Assembly (NCBI GenBank): GCA_038496445.1
Contig: JALMLS010000438.1
Location: forward strand, 1 to 64,000
Reading direction: 5' to 3'
DNA from: Trichosphaerium sp. ATCC 40318
Lineage: Eukaryota > Discosea > Flabellinia > Trichosidae
DNA length: 64,000 nucleotides
Shown here piece after piece: positions 10,331 through 22,999 of the stretch (positions are counted from its first letter, which is position 1; each line of letters begins with the position of its first letter). The notes below the pieces were generated by a model, which worked only from the letters and a program-made list of their open reading frames with translations, ran no database searches and was not told the origin of the DNA. The translations under genes were made by a program, and so were the position numbers.

Positions 10331-10424
10331 AATTGATAAGATGTACAATATTACAGAAAAAAGTATAAAGGCAGACGTGTGAAAGTATGTCTTTTACTAA
10401 AAACGGGATTTTACACTGAAAACA

Positions 10425-13400
10425 AATAGCATATTAAAGAACTGAAAGATGTGCAGTACAACTTTGTTATTGTTGACTGTTTTTTCGTTTCTTTTGAGAG
10501 CATGCTTGTTTAGGGTTGGCCTTTCTTAAGGACCAAGGTACAATTGCTTTCCTTAAAGCTGGAACATAGAAAACAACCAATAAGAAAATAATAATTACCT
10601 ATGAAAAACAGAAAAAAGTAAGAAAAAGATAAAAGTGACAACTACCGTACAAGAACGATGCCAACTGTGGTCCCTATAGCAATAGCGGCAACATTACTAC
10701 TTACACATTCAGATGTTAATATTAAAATATCAAGGCTAGTTCCAGACGTTAATGGTAAAGCAGCAAAAAAATTGTTTTCTTAGTACCCAATATTTGATCT
10801 TTCTTGCAGAGTCTGAACACATTCATCACTGACCACATCAACAGTTCCGTTTATACAAGGCGAATTGATAGCTTGTATTCTCTTATCAGAAGATGTATCA
10901 ACATCTGTGACATCAACAACAAATGTACTACCAGGTAGTAATGTCAAGCACCCTGAAACAGTAACAGTACTACTTTTTTCTTCATCAAAAATCAAAACGA
11001 CATCACCAGAGTTTGTGAACTGTCCATTGATTACAGTAGGTTTAGATATAGTTATTGACTTTGCATTGTTTACATTGCGTGTAAATACGCAAATATCAGT
11101 GTCATTACATTGTAAACAGGTCTCATCTTGACATTCAACTAAAACAAAATTAAAAACATTCAAACTAGATGAAGAAATTGTCGGTGAGTAAGGAGATAAC
11201 GACATACTTGCGCAATCTACTAAACTGTTCTTCGAAATAAACGCAATTTCTATTGTATTATCTTCCTGCCAAGCAAGAGCCTAATGGGATAACACGTTTA
11301 ATAGGGTGGGATTCAATGTAAAGGGTTTCATTTTTATAAACTCTTGTTTTTCAATAACACGTGAAGTATGTGTGTAACGTACAATTACTTGACATTCTTC
11401 AGCATCATATACTGATTGCGCCTTAGCTATCATAGAATGTGTACTGTCATTTCTTACTTCATTTAATACACTTGGAGGAGAGTCCTAATGTAGTTTTGAG
11501 AAGTTAAACATTACAAAGAAAAAAAAAAAAAGAGATCTTTTTGATTATCATACTGAAAATGCTGTGTTGTATAAAACGTTTTCATTGACAGCACGGAGAG
11601 TAACGAACGAATACTTTGATTCATCTGTAGGAATAATAGTCATTAAAGACGATGGGTCTCCTTCAACGGTTGTATTGTGAACAGGCTCAAGACTAGATGC
11701 GCAAGAGGTAAAGTTGAAAATGAGAAGCATTTCTTTTTGAGGTCCTTCTTGTAACTGAAGTAATACAAGTTTCTTCTCTGAGTTGTAAGTAAGTTGTATT
11801 TCCTCTACGTTACTAAGAGACTGTGGAACATCAATAAATCGTTCTGTAGAAAGCTACATAGAAGTCATAAACTCTGTAGAAGCTGAACTTGTATTCAAGA
11901 TAGAAAGTTTTTTGTTTCTGGTTTTAGGTACCGAGGCCGCATCATTGACTATTTGAATTGATGTGTAACTAACGACATTGCCTTCTAAAGAAGCATACAA
12001 CAAGCAAACATCACTTATTTTCACCAAAGAAACAGCAGTTACATTGGAGAAACCTGTAAAAAAAAATTAAGTTAGCTGACTTCAACCCATTAAGAACATG
12101 TATACATACTAATAAAGGGTGTATCAATGCCTTGTTTTGTAAACTTTGTGATGATAAAATCTTTTACGCTTGGCATTGGCGTTGATATAAGCACATTGAT
12201 TAGAAAGTAGTCCGCAACTAGGTCATAGTTAAGAACGAAAAAAAAAAACACAACTTTTTCTAGATTTTGAAAGGCTAACCTTGTATACCCTGGTAATCCA
12301 CAATTCCTAATGCCGTAAGTAAAACAGGTTCAATAAACTCCAGAACCTATTAAAACAACTTAAAAATATTGAGTACAGGACTTTGAAACAGCATCTCTTT
12401 GCGCTTGATCTCAAAAAAAAAAAATAAAATAAGAAAACGTACTCCGCCGTTGAAACTAATGGATGTTGCCATAAGTCCGGAACTACCAACAAATATAGCA
12501 AGTATAAAAGAACCATTAAACGGAGGGATGACAACGACAGAAGCCTCAGAAATAATAACTGGAGGAAAAGTTGCAACACCAGCAAAAAGATCTTGAGTTG
12601 TGATTATTAGAAACAAGTTCTCGATTTTTGCATTCAAGCATACCTGCACGTGTAAACAACCGTACAACAACTGAAGTTACAGAGCCATTGATACCTAGAG
12701 CTTATATTAGTCCAATAATAAAATACAAAGAACACGTGCGCAAGTACGGAAAAAAAAAAAGTTTTGAAGAAATTTGAGAAAAGTACGCCCAAAAGCACCT
12801 TGTAAAGTGCTGTACACTTATAAACGACGTACGGGAATCCGCTGCGTAAACAAAGTATTGTTGCGAGTCTAAATATCCTGTAGATAGATATGGGTCGGTT
12901 ATATCACTAAAAGAAAGAGAAGAACCATCCACAATGTTAGAAGTATCCAAGTAAGTGTTTAATTGTGGATTCGAGAATTGTGCAGTTACCGCTGCGTACG
13001 AGTTAGATACACGTGCCAGAAATCAAAACTGCTTAATAGAAGTCGTTTAACGCACTTCCAAGAATAAATACAAGTAGTATCAGAATCATAAAAGCAAAAT
13101 GTTGAATAGTTCCACTAGAGCCTCTATTACGCGTGCTTAAATATTAATTAAGGTTTGGGTTTTAAAAATTTATGTAAGAAAAAGTCAAGTATTCTTCACT
13201 TTGTGATGCTCAGTTCTTAAATTATTGGTACGAGAACAGTTCCCATTGTGTCGATATTAAATGTTATATACATACGTCACAATATTGTGTTTGTCAGTCA
13301 TAAAAACTCACCTCATAGCATTGTAACCTGAGCGAACCTGTGAACTCTATAAGATGTGATAGAATCACAGAATTGCGTCCTACAATGGAAAAGAGTCCAG

Positions 13401-13482
13401 CAGTCTATGAGTACCCGGATTGCTATTAGAGAAGTATCAAGCCGTTGTCAGGAGTTCAACTTAAAGGGTTGTGAATCAATAA
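10425..13482. repeat. Left arm of large inverted duplication
   Basis: The arm matches 26177-29295 in reverse orientation over about 3.06 kb, with scattered substitutions and small indels in both exons and introns. It carries one complete surface glycoprotein gene and, at its inner end, an LRR-gene fragment. The arms enclose a core of about 12.7 kb. Confidence 0.9.
10467..13089 (-). CDS. Surface glycoprotein (duplicated family), apparently intact copy
   Basis: Exon 1 starts with the ATG at 13089. After a GTGCGT intron it joins the next exon to give the signal peptide MILILLVFILGTVTA. Extracellular exons follow with stretches such as Pro-Pro-Val-Ile-Ile-Ser-Glu-Ala-Ser and Gly-Cys-Leu-Thr-Leu-Leu-Pro-Gly-Ser, and a Cys-rich segment Cys-Leu-Gln-Cys-Asn-Asp-Thr-Asp-Ile-Cys. 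The end is a transmembrane helix (VIIIFLLVVFYVP) and a basic tail. At about 11845-11873 a 29-nt GT-AG segment with an in-frame TAG must be spliced out; both copies share it. Compared with the copy at 26541-29206 this one lacks the nonsense and frameshift changes, and its tail runs about 14 residues further. The function is unknown; the general build, like that of the gene at 1464-3828, suggests adhesion or recognition. Confidence 0.75.
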
Positions 13483-13680
13483 CATATTAAGGGATCAACG
13501 CGCTGGCAGGAGTGCACTATCAACCTATATTAATAACTGATGAAGGCATCAACGTTGATGCATGGTGTACATAGAATACAACGTTAGCCAAAAGCTTAGT
13601 GGTTAAAATAATCCGTTTATTGATGTTTTCCTACAAATACAAGAGGATATAGGGGTTCAAAAGAGCAGATTATCAACTGA
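13430..13680 (+). pseudogene. LRR gene fragment at inner edge of left arm
   Basis: Plus-strand translation gives Gln-Glu-Phe-Asn-Leu-Lys-Gly-Cys-Glu-Ser-Ile-Thr, a stop, then Gly-Ile-Asn-Ala-Leu-Ala-Gly-Val-His and Ile-Thr-Asp-Glu-Gly-Ile, as in the repeats of the gene at 46444-47820. Its first part is shared with the right arm near 26180-26230; the rest continues into the core. Confidence 0.6.
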
Positions 13681-13778
13681 CAGACAACAAGAACTTGATT
13701 CAAAGGTAGTCAGAATTTTTTTGTTCTTTGTTCGAAGTACGGTTTTCTGCCTTCCTCCCCTAGGTTTTTTGGACGCCA

Positions 13779-16700
13779 TTAACCTGGTGGTTTACCTGGC
13801 TTATTGAGCCTGTTCTCCCTTAACATAGCAAATACTTTAGCACGATTCTCTTCAACGACCTTCATTAACTTCTGTCTGTGTGCTGCAGACTTTACTTTCA
13901 ACTCTTTTTCTAATAATAACTCTGTCATTGCTAGTAGCTTTGTACCATCAACTGCTGCTTTTCTAAACGTCTTTTTATACTCTGGCATCATCATAATCTT
14001 CTCAAGCCATGTTTGAACATCTTCTTGAGACCACTTCGCAAGATCTAAAACGAAAAAGAAGGTGAACAAAGAGTTAAGTTAAGCGGGTTTTTTAAGTACC
14101 CATATCACTCTTTTGTTGTGCTAGACGTTGTTTCTTGGCCGCTTTATCAACAGTATCACGTAGCTCCTTAGGAAGAGAACGCACGAAACCTAAAGGAGAA
14201 CATATAAATCAACATTGCTCAAAGAGACTTAGACAAAAGAGATGGACATACTTGTATCTATTTCGAACACATCAAAGTTTTCTGCCATTTCTGAACGAGC
14301 TCCTCCGAAAAACATAACACGTGTACCAGCACTTGATGCATGATGGAAAGCACGTGCCACTTTACCTTTTTGGTTACATTTCATCCACATCTTGTCAGCT
14401 GTAATCCAAGTTAAAACAAAACAAAAGTTTCAAGAAAGTTCACGCATTCAAGCAATTGTGTGCGTAGCTTACCTATGTTCAGGATGTACGTGTCGTCAAG
14501 TAACTCTCCAGAAGGTGACATACCACCATGAATGAGAAGTTCTTGGCCATTTACGATAGCTGCAGCATGTGCAAAACGAGGTGTAGGCACAGGACCAACA
14601 GTTACAAGTTCTTGCCATTTCCAAGTTACTAGAAAAAAATACAACGTTAGAGGCACGTCAACTGGCTACCAAATAAATGCTTACCAGTATCAAGTATAGC
14701 TAAGTTATTTGTGACCTGGTTTGCTCCGAATCCAGTACACCTTTTGATATTATAAGTAATCGAAGAGGGCGGAAGAAAAAGGAAGAAATAGGTGTCTTAC
14801 CCTCCAAAAACATATATTTTTGATCCGGCTGCAGTAGCACTATGACCAAATACACAATGTTTATCATCCCATTTATGTACTTCAGTATTCTTGAAAGCAA
14901 GCCATACAGCTGCATCTAACTTGTTCTTGTCTAATAACTAAGGTTAAGGCGACTCAACAAACAAACATAAGGGCGAGACTTCCCCTTAAAGGTAAAAAAA
15001 AGAGCGATTAAATTCACGTGACATACCCATGTTCAATACGTGAATTTGTTTGTAAAGAGGTACAGGTTCACCCTTTTGATTTAATCCACCAAGGAATATA
15101 AGATTTGGTCCAATACTTGTACAAGTATGCATGAAGCGACTTGGGCATGGTTTTTTGTCATTCTTGAACTTTGCATCCATAAATTTGTTCTTGGCTAAAA
15201 AAAACTCCAATTAGCCCAAGGCTCGCTCTTCAAACAAATAATAGACAAAAAATTTTTACGTACAAACACTATAGTATGCTCCTGGATGATCTTTTATGTG
15301 GCCACCTTGAATAAGTGTAAGTTTATGTATCAATTCAACTTTGGGCTTACCATATAGAAAGATTGTCTTGTTGTCTCTCATTAAGGCACCGCTATGCCCT
15401 ATAAGTTGACCTATCTTACCACCTGCTTTGATAGTCTTTTGCCATGATTGGACACCAGCTATAAATCGTTAGGATAACCTCAAAGAACCATGTAAAGTTA
15501 ACCACAAAATCCACGTACATTTTCCAACAGCGAAGCTCCCTACTTCGTCCAATATTTCTACATTACGCTCTGGAAGAGCTTGTAGCATATGTTGTAAATC
15601 AGATCGACACTCAACATTATTAGAAGCACCAATACACTCGCCACCAATGATGTAAAATTTATCACCTGTTGAAAAAAAAAGATGTTATTGTGGATAGTTC
15701 ATTTATGTGTTTTTTTACCAGCTTGTGTTACTGAATGCAAGAATCTATTAGTTGGAGCAGGTTTACCAGCATTCGGAGCGAATTTTTTAATGGTCACTTG
15801 TCACAAAGTAAGCAAATAAGACTACGTATCATTTCGAAAAAAACAATCAAAAAAAAAAAAGATTTTTTCTCTTCACCTGTTGTTTGAGATTCATGCAAAG
15901 CAGCACAACATTGCGTTAGTTTATTCATCCAAATATCTTTATGTGTAGAATCCAAGTAGTAACTACTGCGTTGCATCTCATAATAGATTCTAAACGACTT
16001 GTCTTTGTTCATAGCTGTTTTTGACGATTAGTATTAATTCCTTCAGACAAAACAAAAATGTTCTTACCATTCGCTTCATCTAACGATGATACATCAACGA
16101 ACAACAGATATAATAGCGCAACAACCTCATTATCATCATTTTGGGTGATGATAAGGTAATCATTAAAAAGGATAAGATGGACACCCTTTCGAGTCACAGA
16201 CTTCGTTCTTGGATCATATCTATTGAAAAAAATCCAAGTTAGAAAAATACACGTGACAAAAGGTTTCCTAATGTACTTACAAGTCTGCATTTCCATGGTA
16301 GCTAAAACGTCTTGTGGCTTCCATTAAATTCAAATGTCCACGTAACTTCTGTGTCCATTGAGAGAGATTTTCTTTTTCGGTTTGTTTCGTATTAATCTCA
16401 ATATTCAACTCTGCGATCTTATGCCATGCTTCCTTTAGTTTATGATGTGTCTCGTCTGTATCCTATACAATATATTAATTGATAACCCTTTCATCTCCCT
16501 CCGATAATATGAAGGAAAGAGGGGAAAAAACACGTGACATTCACGTGGTGAAGAAAATTGCAGAAAAAGTTGACGTACATCGAAACGTTTTAAGAGTTCT
16601 TTCAAAAGCATTTCATAACGAGGTAGACGTTGGAACGGTTCAGCCAATAGAGAGTCAAGAGGAAGTTTATACTTGTTCTTACTCTTCTTCTCCTATAAAA

Positions 16701-19700
16701 AAAAATACTTTTTGAGTACACGTGACAGAACGAGCGAAGTGCGAAGGCGTACATCTAAAAACTTTGCAAACTTTGGTTTACTTTTTTTCAACTTTTTGAA
16801 AGTCGATGTAGCGTCCATGTACTGACTTGAATAATCATTGTATACTTTCAAATAATTAATCTAAACAGTATATATAAGCTCTAACGCTCAAAATGGTGAA
16901 GAAATCGCTAGACGTTACCAAACCAGGTTCAGTGAATACTTTTGCCATTGATTGTACACGCTCTCTAACACTTGTATTCCAAGCCTTCTCGAATTGTGCC
17001 AAGAGATTTTGATTGAATAGTAGGATTTGTTCGAGATTCATAAAGATAATGCGAACATCCTCTTGCCTAAGAATCTTTGACTTTGGGTTGTTTAGAGGTT
17101 TCAATATCTCCTAAAAAAAAATAGCGTTAGAATTTTTGAGATTTTTTATTTAAATGTATTTCGTGTATTCGTACCATAACAGTGAATACCAATTTATCGA
17201 CGAAAGTACGTTCTATAGGTTGTATTAGAGTTAATAATTCATATAAGAGTGTTCAATAATGTGTACCAGAAGTAACAATTTCGTATAAAGCCAGCTGAAT
17301 TTTTATTAATAAACTGATACTCTTATCATCTTGTTGTTGTGCATACCACCCAGGTTTATGCCTAAAGAAAAAAAATACGTTAACACGTGATTGTAAAAGT
17401 ATTTATATAAGCAAGTTTACCCTTTATACGAGCAATCCAACTTGGCTCCTTTTTGTAATGCATCAGCAACTCCATTATAATTGGAAGTCTAATAAATAAA
17501 ATAAACAAATGAAGAAAAACAAAAAACCCATTAAAACATCAAAAGAAACAGCTATGTTTCTTTGTGTTAAAACAAAGTGAAACCACGTACTTGAATTGCC
17601 AAAATAAGTCTTTCATTCTCATCCTTAGGATTATCTACTTGTGGTACATCAGGTTTATTAGGTGCAGGCGAACTAGGTGTCATAGGTTTCGGTGCTTCAC
17701 CTGCTGGAGGTGGAATAGTAGCAGGCGGTGTAGCTATCGAGGTTGGAGGCGCCGGTGCTTCGCTATGTATTGGTGGAGGAGCATGCGCTGGTGTTGGTTT
17801 ATGTGGTACAGGAGCTGGGGCATGAGTAGGTACAGGACCTGGTGGAGGACTTTTGAACTAAAAGAAAAATTAATACCGAACATATGAAAGCGTCTTTGTT
17901 TTTGGAGGCTAGTACACGTACACCTGAACCTGTAGAGCTATCGCTTGTACCAGATGTCATTGATCCATCTGACAGAAGTCGTTTTAATCCATTAGCAAGG
18001 GCAGCATTAGGATGTGCTGCTGGAGGCATTGGATTAACTGGACGATTTGGAACAGGACGTTGAAAGCCATTGTCTGTTTGTGGGGTTCCAGTTGCTGATT
18101 GTGTCTCGGAAGGCATCGGAGAATGGAATTCTCTGTCTGTACAACATCAGTGAGCAAATAAAAGGTTGTAGCGAAGCGAAGGAAAGGTAGTAAGAACGGG
18201 AAAATACTTTGACTTTTTTTGGTTTTTCTCGCATTTTTGTTGAGAACTTTTTTAATGGTTTTCAGTGTATCGTTTAGGAAAACGTGTAGCTATAGTATAA
18301 CATAGTTATATTACCTGCACTCCTTGTTGTTACCCGCGAGAAAGGTGCTGTAGACTTGCTCAAACTAAAATAAGTTTAGTATGCGTATTTTAATGAAAAA
18401 AGCTGAAAAACGGCTTTGTTAGAGCACTCTTGATGGTATGGCCGACCTGTGATTTCTTAAACTGACAGTTCTACGAAGCGTACGTAGTTGTCTTCTCATT
18501 TTGATTATATATACACACGCAGGAAAAAATTGTCACGTGGTATCAAGACCGGAGTGTTAAAAATAAAACTGTCGGTTTTGTGGTTCAACAAACAAAAAAA
18601 AAATAAAATCTCCGAAGAAAAAAAAAAGTCGTACACGTTTTTTCCTGGGAGTGGAGCCATTCCGCTTACTGGTTCATCACTACATATAAATGTAAGTAAC
18701 ATATGAGAGAATTTTTAATAACTCATGTACGACAAAGAGCAAAAATACTTCCAACACGACACGTGTTAGGTAATGTTTTTGTGAATGCTAAAATTTTGGT
18801 TCGTTCTCATTTTCATACTTACCCATCTCTGTGTACACCCATTTTGAAAGGTGTTCTTCGCTGTGGTAATGCTGGTGCACCGCTTGCTATATTTGTAAAG
18901 TAAGTAAATCGTCATGAAGTCAGAAATTAATACGTACAAGGAGATGTAGTATGAACACGTTGTAGTTTTTTTTGGTTTCGTGTTGCAGGTCCTGTTGTTT
19001 GCCTTAAAGTACTCTTCTTTATAGGTGTTGACTTGCGATGATCCGGTGGTGATCTGAAAGGCTCTGGAGTAGCCTTTGGTATGCCATTATCCTTATCTTT
19101 TCTTGTTTTCCTCTTACTCTTTTTGAGTGTCCTGTTCTTTGATGAAATGATACTTGACTTCGCTCTACGGCTTTTTTTGGCATGCTTGTGATCTAAAGGT
19201 ACATCTCTATGAACGCCCTTCTTAATAGGTATATCTCTATGTATTCCTTGACTAGGCTTTGGTGGAGGCGTCGATGCTCTTTGCGGTTGAAAACCGCTAT
19301 CAACTACAGGAGTTTGCTTCAACTTTGGGAACATGTTTTGCTTCTTCAAGTCGTCAGCTGAGGAAGCACGCGCTGGTGGAGGTGCAGGTCTTCCCTGAGG
19401 TGCTAATGTGTGCATAACAGGTGTACTCTTGAGTCCAGTACGTAATGGGGTGGCCTGCCTTGGTACAACAGGTTCTTTCTTTGGAGTTGGTCGTAACTTC
19501 ATTTCCAATGACCCAGCCGACCCATTAACTTTTGGTTCAGTAGGACGCGGACGAAGCGCTCCTGTTGGCCTTAATACTGGCATTACCATACCAGTAGACT
19601 GCTTTGGTCTTCCTCCATCCATACTACCCATCTGAGGCTTCCTCATTGCATTAGGTACGACTTGATCTTGGGTAGCTTGTTCTGGTTCTGTTCCATTTTC

Positions 19701-21373
19701 GTGAGCTTCTGATGTTGTTATGGCAAAAGAAGACATTTCCTGTTTGAGTTTGTTCACGTTTTTCTCCTATGTATTTTATGAGATTTAAGTTGCTTGTATT
19801 ACTGTGTATGTTTTTGAAGTGCTCTTACATCGCTTGAACCGTTTTGGACAGTACCACGTCTTGATCCTACTGGACTATTTGAGAAATCTTGGCGAGATGC
19901 TTCCTTGGCTAGTTTTGCTTCTTTTACTTTAAGCAGCTTTTTAATATCACCATTAAGAGCTTTATCAACTGGTCTGTCACCCTATCATAACAATAGTCAT
20001 AATCACAAGCTATACCCATAGTAAAACGTACATACTAAAAAAAAACAGAGTTAGTAATTAAAAATAACGAACTTTGTTGACGTACGTTATCTTCCATATC
20101 CTTTGATCCACTATTCTCTATAAGTTTAACAACAGCTCTTTTACTTCCTTTATACGCCGCAACATGAAGCGGTGTTTGGCCCTAGCCAGAGTAAGATCAG
20201 TTACATTGAAGAAAAAAAAACCGTTGGAAAAAAACCTCCTTTGCAACGTACATAACGGTCTTGTTGATCAACATAGGCACCAGCATCAAGTACAACTTGA
20301 ATAACACTATCATTATCAAAATGCGATGCAACATGCAAAGGACTCCATCCCTAGAAGAAAAAATAAACAAACTCGGTTCACCAAGATTTCACGTGACAGT
20401 ATTTTTTCTTCACGTGTTTTCTCATTCTTAAACAAAACAAAAGAATAATATTCGAATAACCGTACATCTTTCCTTGCTGCTTCGCAATCAGCTCCTTTAT
20501 TTAATAGAGCCTGAGCAATCGTAGCATTCCCGGTAGCAGCAGCAACGTGCAATGGCGACATGCCCTATACCGAAAATAAGCAAAGAGTACACTATGCGTC
20601 TACACTATCTTAATCTACGCTTACCGTATTATCGAGAACATCTGTAGCGCCATACGCTAGTAATTCATTGACGATAACCTAAAGAGAGAGGTAAGTTGTC
20701 AGCACTATAAACTTAAGTGTGTAAACGCTGTAGCGATAATCTATAGCTTGAATAACTGTTCAGCACGGTTTTTTTTTCTTGAATAATCTCAAAAATTACA
20801 AGTAGTAATTCGCACCAAATGCTGCTCTTGACACGCCAAGTGCAATACAGTCCAACCCTACATTATCAAAACGTTAGTAAAAATTATTTCAAAGGAACCA
20901 AAACCAAAAAAGTAAAAAGTAATTGGTGCGATTTCTCGTCACTGTTGAAGCTACGTACGTCCTTATCTTGGCCATTGATATCAACACCTTGTAATAAAAC
21001 CGCTTTAACCGATTCAACGTTACCACTCAATACTGCAAAGTACAATCTACGCCAAACCTTCACAAAAAAAAAAAAAAGTGAGACAAACATTAATAATAAT
21101 TCCGAACTTCTCGAGTTAATGGTAATTTAACCCATTAAAAGAGATCCGTACCGCTTCTGTAGGCGCAAGGCCGTTTCCTTCATCTAAATTAAATAAGGTT
21201 AACAACGCTCACGTGCCAGAGTATTCGAAACAGTACCAAAGCAAAGAAGGTCTTCTTCCGCTACAGCAAAATCTCCAAACTAAAAACAACACGTGAGCAT
21301 TGATAAAGCGTTATAAAGTCACGTGATAACGTTATCGTTTATTAATAGGTTTTATTTATCGTACTTGTTCCAT
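13779..21373 (-). CDS. Ankyrin - Pro-rich - RhoGEF (DH-PH) - kelch - SAM signalling protein
   Basis: A long gene of many small exons. Start: Met-Glu-Gln at 21373-21365, then a GTACGA donor. Ankyrin repeats fill about 21060-19980 (for example GMSPLHVAAATGN and GQTPLHVAAYKG). A basic, Pro/Ser/Thr-rich linker follows from about 19860 to 17600, with a run of Pro-Ala-Pro segments. The DH domain spans about 17500-16400, with the RhoGEF signature Glu-Pro-Phe-Gln-Arg-Leu-Pro-Arg-Tyr-Glu-Met-Leu-Leu-Lys-Glu-Leu. The PH domain is at about 16330-15880 (Leu-Ile-Leu-Phe-Asn-Asp-Tyr-Leu-Ile-Ile; final Trp in Asp-Ile-Trp-Met). Kelch repeats run from about 15790 to 14220 (FYIIGGECIG, LIFLGGLNQKGE, LLIHGGMSPSGE, VMFFGGARSE). 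A SAM domain ends the protein (Trp-Ser-Gln-Glu-Asp-Val-Gln-Thr-Trp-Leu). It should activate Rho/Rac GTPases at membranes and link them to actin. I assume one gene because no promoter-sized gap or second start separates the parts; two genes split near 18.9 kb remain possible. Confidence 0.75.
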
Positions 21374-21630
21374 GACGAGAGGCCGCCACTTTCAATTAGG
21401 CTTGGTTTAATAAGTACACATTTCTTTGTATTCATAAGTCAGGCTATTGTATTCCAAGGAGAAGCCGTGTTCACTCGTCATCATTTGTGTCATGGAGTGG
21501 GTAAGTCCGTTTACTGTCACACAAGGATATTTACGAAGAGTAAGACAGAAGAATAACAATCTACGGAATCAGGGAAAACCGAAAATTGACATTTAATTGA
21601 AGGTTTTTTTTTGGTTCTTTTGTTTTTTTA

Positions 21631-22878
21631 TTATACAAGCTTACGTCTAATGTTCCTCCTACGGTTCGTATTACCGCTTGGGTGTTGTATCATACGCTTA
21701 AAATCAAGTGTGTATGGCTTTCCTTGTATAGTAATATCAACGTTTGGTTGTTTCGCTTGGTAAGCAGCCTCTATCGTATCTAAAGAAGAGGTAAGAATCC
21801 AAACAATTCGACAGAAATGGAAAGAAAGTCTCGATTCGTGCCAACGTCTGAGGACGGGTAGTCCTTCCAAGAAGCAAAGTTTAGCATCCACTGCCATGTT
21901 GGTGTTCCAGATGCATTATCGTCATCGTTTGTAGATGAAGACGAAGCAGGTTTTGAAAAAAAGTTTGCAAGCGTTGGTTGTCCTATTGGTTTTTTCGCTT
22001 TTTTAGGCGAAAAGAAGGCTGCAGATGCTTTAGATTGCTGTACAGGCTTTTTTGGCTTTGTTTTCTGTGGGCTTGGAGCTGAAGGTGTTGATACAGGTGA
22101 GCTTGGAGGCGATGGCTTAGGCACCTTTCGCGCCTTCTGTATTTTTTTCCCTGTCTTGGTTTTTTTGATTGGTCTAGCATCGCTGACATCCGTTGTGTCC
22201 AGCTTTCGCTTTTTAGTAGGGGCTTGGGTATCTCTAGGTTTTTTTTTCTCTAGTGTCACTTTAAATGTTGCCCTGTACGCTACTGCGTTAGTTCGAGCGT
22301 GGAATGTAGTGTCACGTACCAATCCAACTCTTTTGAAGGCAAGAATGAGAAATCATCACCTAGCAACCGTTACAACAGAAAATGTGTCAACTTTTCGCTC
22401 ACCATTATGCAATTCGTACATGAAGTACTTGTCATCGCATAATGTTAAAGTTTTTTCATCTTCACCATCTTTTATAGAATAAATACTCGCAGGGTTAGTA
22501 CCAAGCTAATATGACGTCAATGAATGTAATACTAGCTGTTTCTCTTACCCAAGTCAAAACTAAGTTTGTTCCACCGGCATGAACATTTGGCTTCGCCTGT
22601 AATTTAATATGAGCTTTACTGATGCGTTTATCCTTTTTGCTCAAGTCTCCTCTACCAAGTATTATTGACCTCCCGCGTTTTATCTCAAAACGCGATACAT
22701 CGTTCGACAGAACGAATGACATACTTTTTAAACGCAAAAAACAAAAAGACAAAAGAATTGAGGAAAAAGTCAAACTGGTACAAAAGAAGTGAAATTCCAC
22801 ACAAGCACCCAGAGAAGTAATGTCACAAACGTCTGGCTCATTTTCCGCTTCCAAAAGCAATATTTTCTTCTGCGTCAA
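21631..22878 (-). CDS. FHA - basic linker - WWE domain protein, DNA-repair type
   Basis: The N-terminal exon (Met-Thr-Gln-Lys-Lys-Ile-Leu-Leu-Leu-Glu) joins a second exon starting near 22730. That exon holds an FHA domain with Ile-Leu-Gly-Arg-Gly and, 8 residues later, Asp-Lys-Arg-Ile-Ser-Lys-Ala-His, the PNKP/APTX/APLF style of FHA core. A Lys/Pro/Ser-rich linker with several basic clusters (nuclear signals likely) leads to QPTLANFFSKP, which resembles a PIP-box (Gln-x-x-Leu-x-x-Phe-Phe). The C-terminus is a WWE domain: Trp-Gln-Trp, then Trp-Lys-Asp-Tyr, and after an intron Ile-Glu-Ala-Ala-Tyr, Tyr-Thr-Leu-Asp-Phe and an Arg-Arg-Asn-Ile-Arg-Arg end. WWE domains bind poly-ADP-ribose units, so a role in PARP-dependent break repair, with PCNA contact, is a fair inference. 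The exact splice before the last exon is unresolved. Confidence 0.7.
22000..22020 (-). other. Candidate PIP-box upstream of the WWE domain (approximate position)
   Basis: The segment Gln-Pro-Thr-Leu-Ala-Asn-Phe-Phe fits the PCNA-interacting consensus Gln-x-x-hydrophobic-x-x-aromatic-aromatic and is followed by Lys and Pro. It sits in the disordered linker, which is where such motifs work. The coordinates mark the general position just before the Ser-rich stretch at about 21950. Confidence 0.35.
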
Positions 22879-22999
22879 ACAACGGGAGTACAGATCACTG
22901 GAGGTATAGTTTTAACGCACGGACAAGATTAATAACGGTATTTAGCCTTCAAGGCAATTTTTGAGGCAGTATGGCAAGTCGTTACATCACATTCACACA
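22879..22999. promoter_or_regulatory. Probable bidirectional promoter
   Basis: Only 121 bp separate the start codons of the FHA-WWE gene (minus) and the WD40 gene (plus). No other space is available for either 5' region, so a shared promoter is likely. I see no convincing TATA box. Confidence 0.4.
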
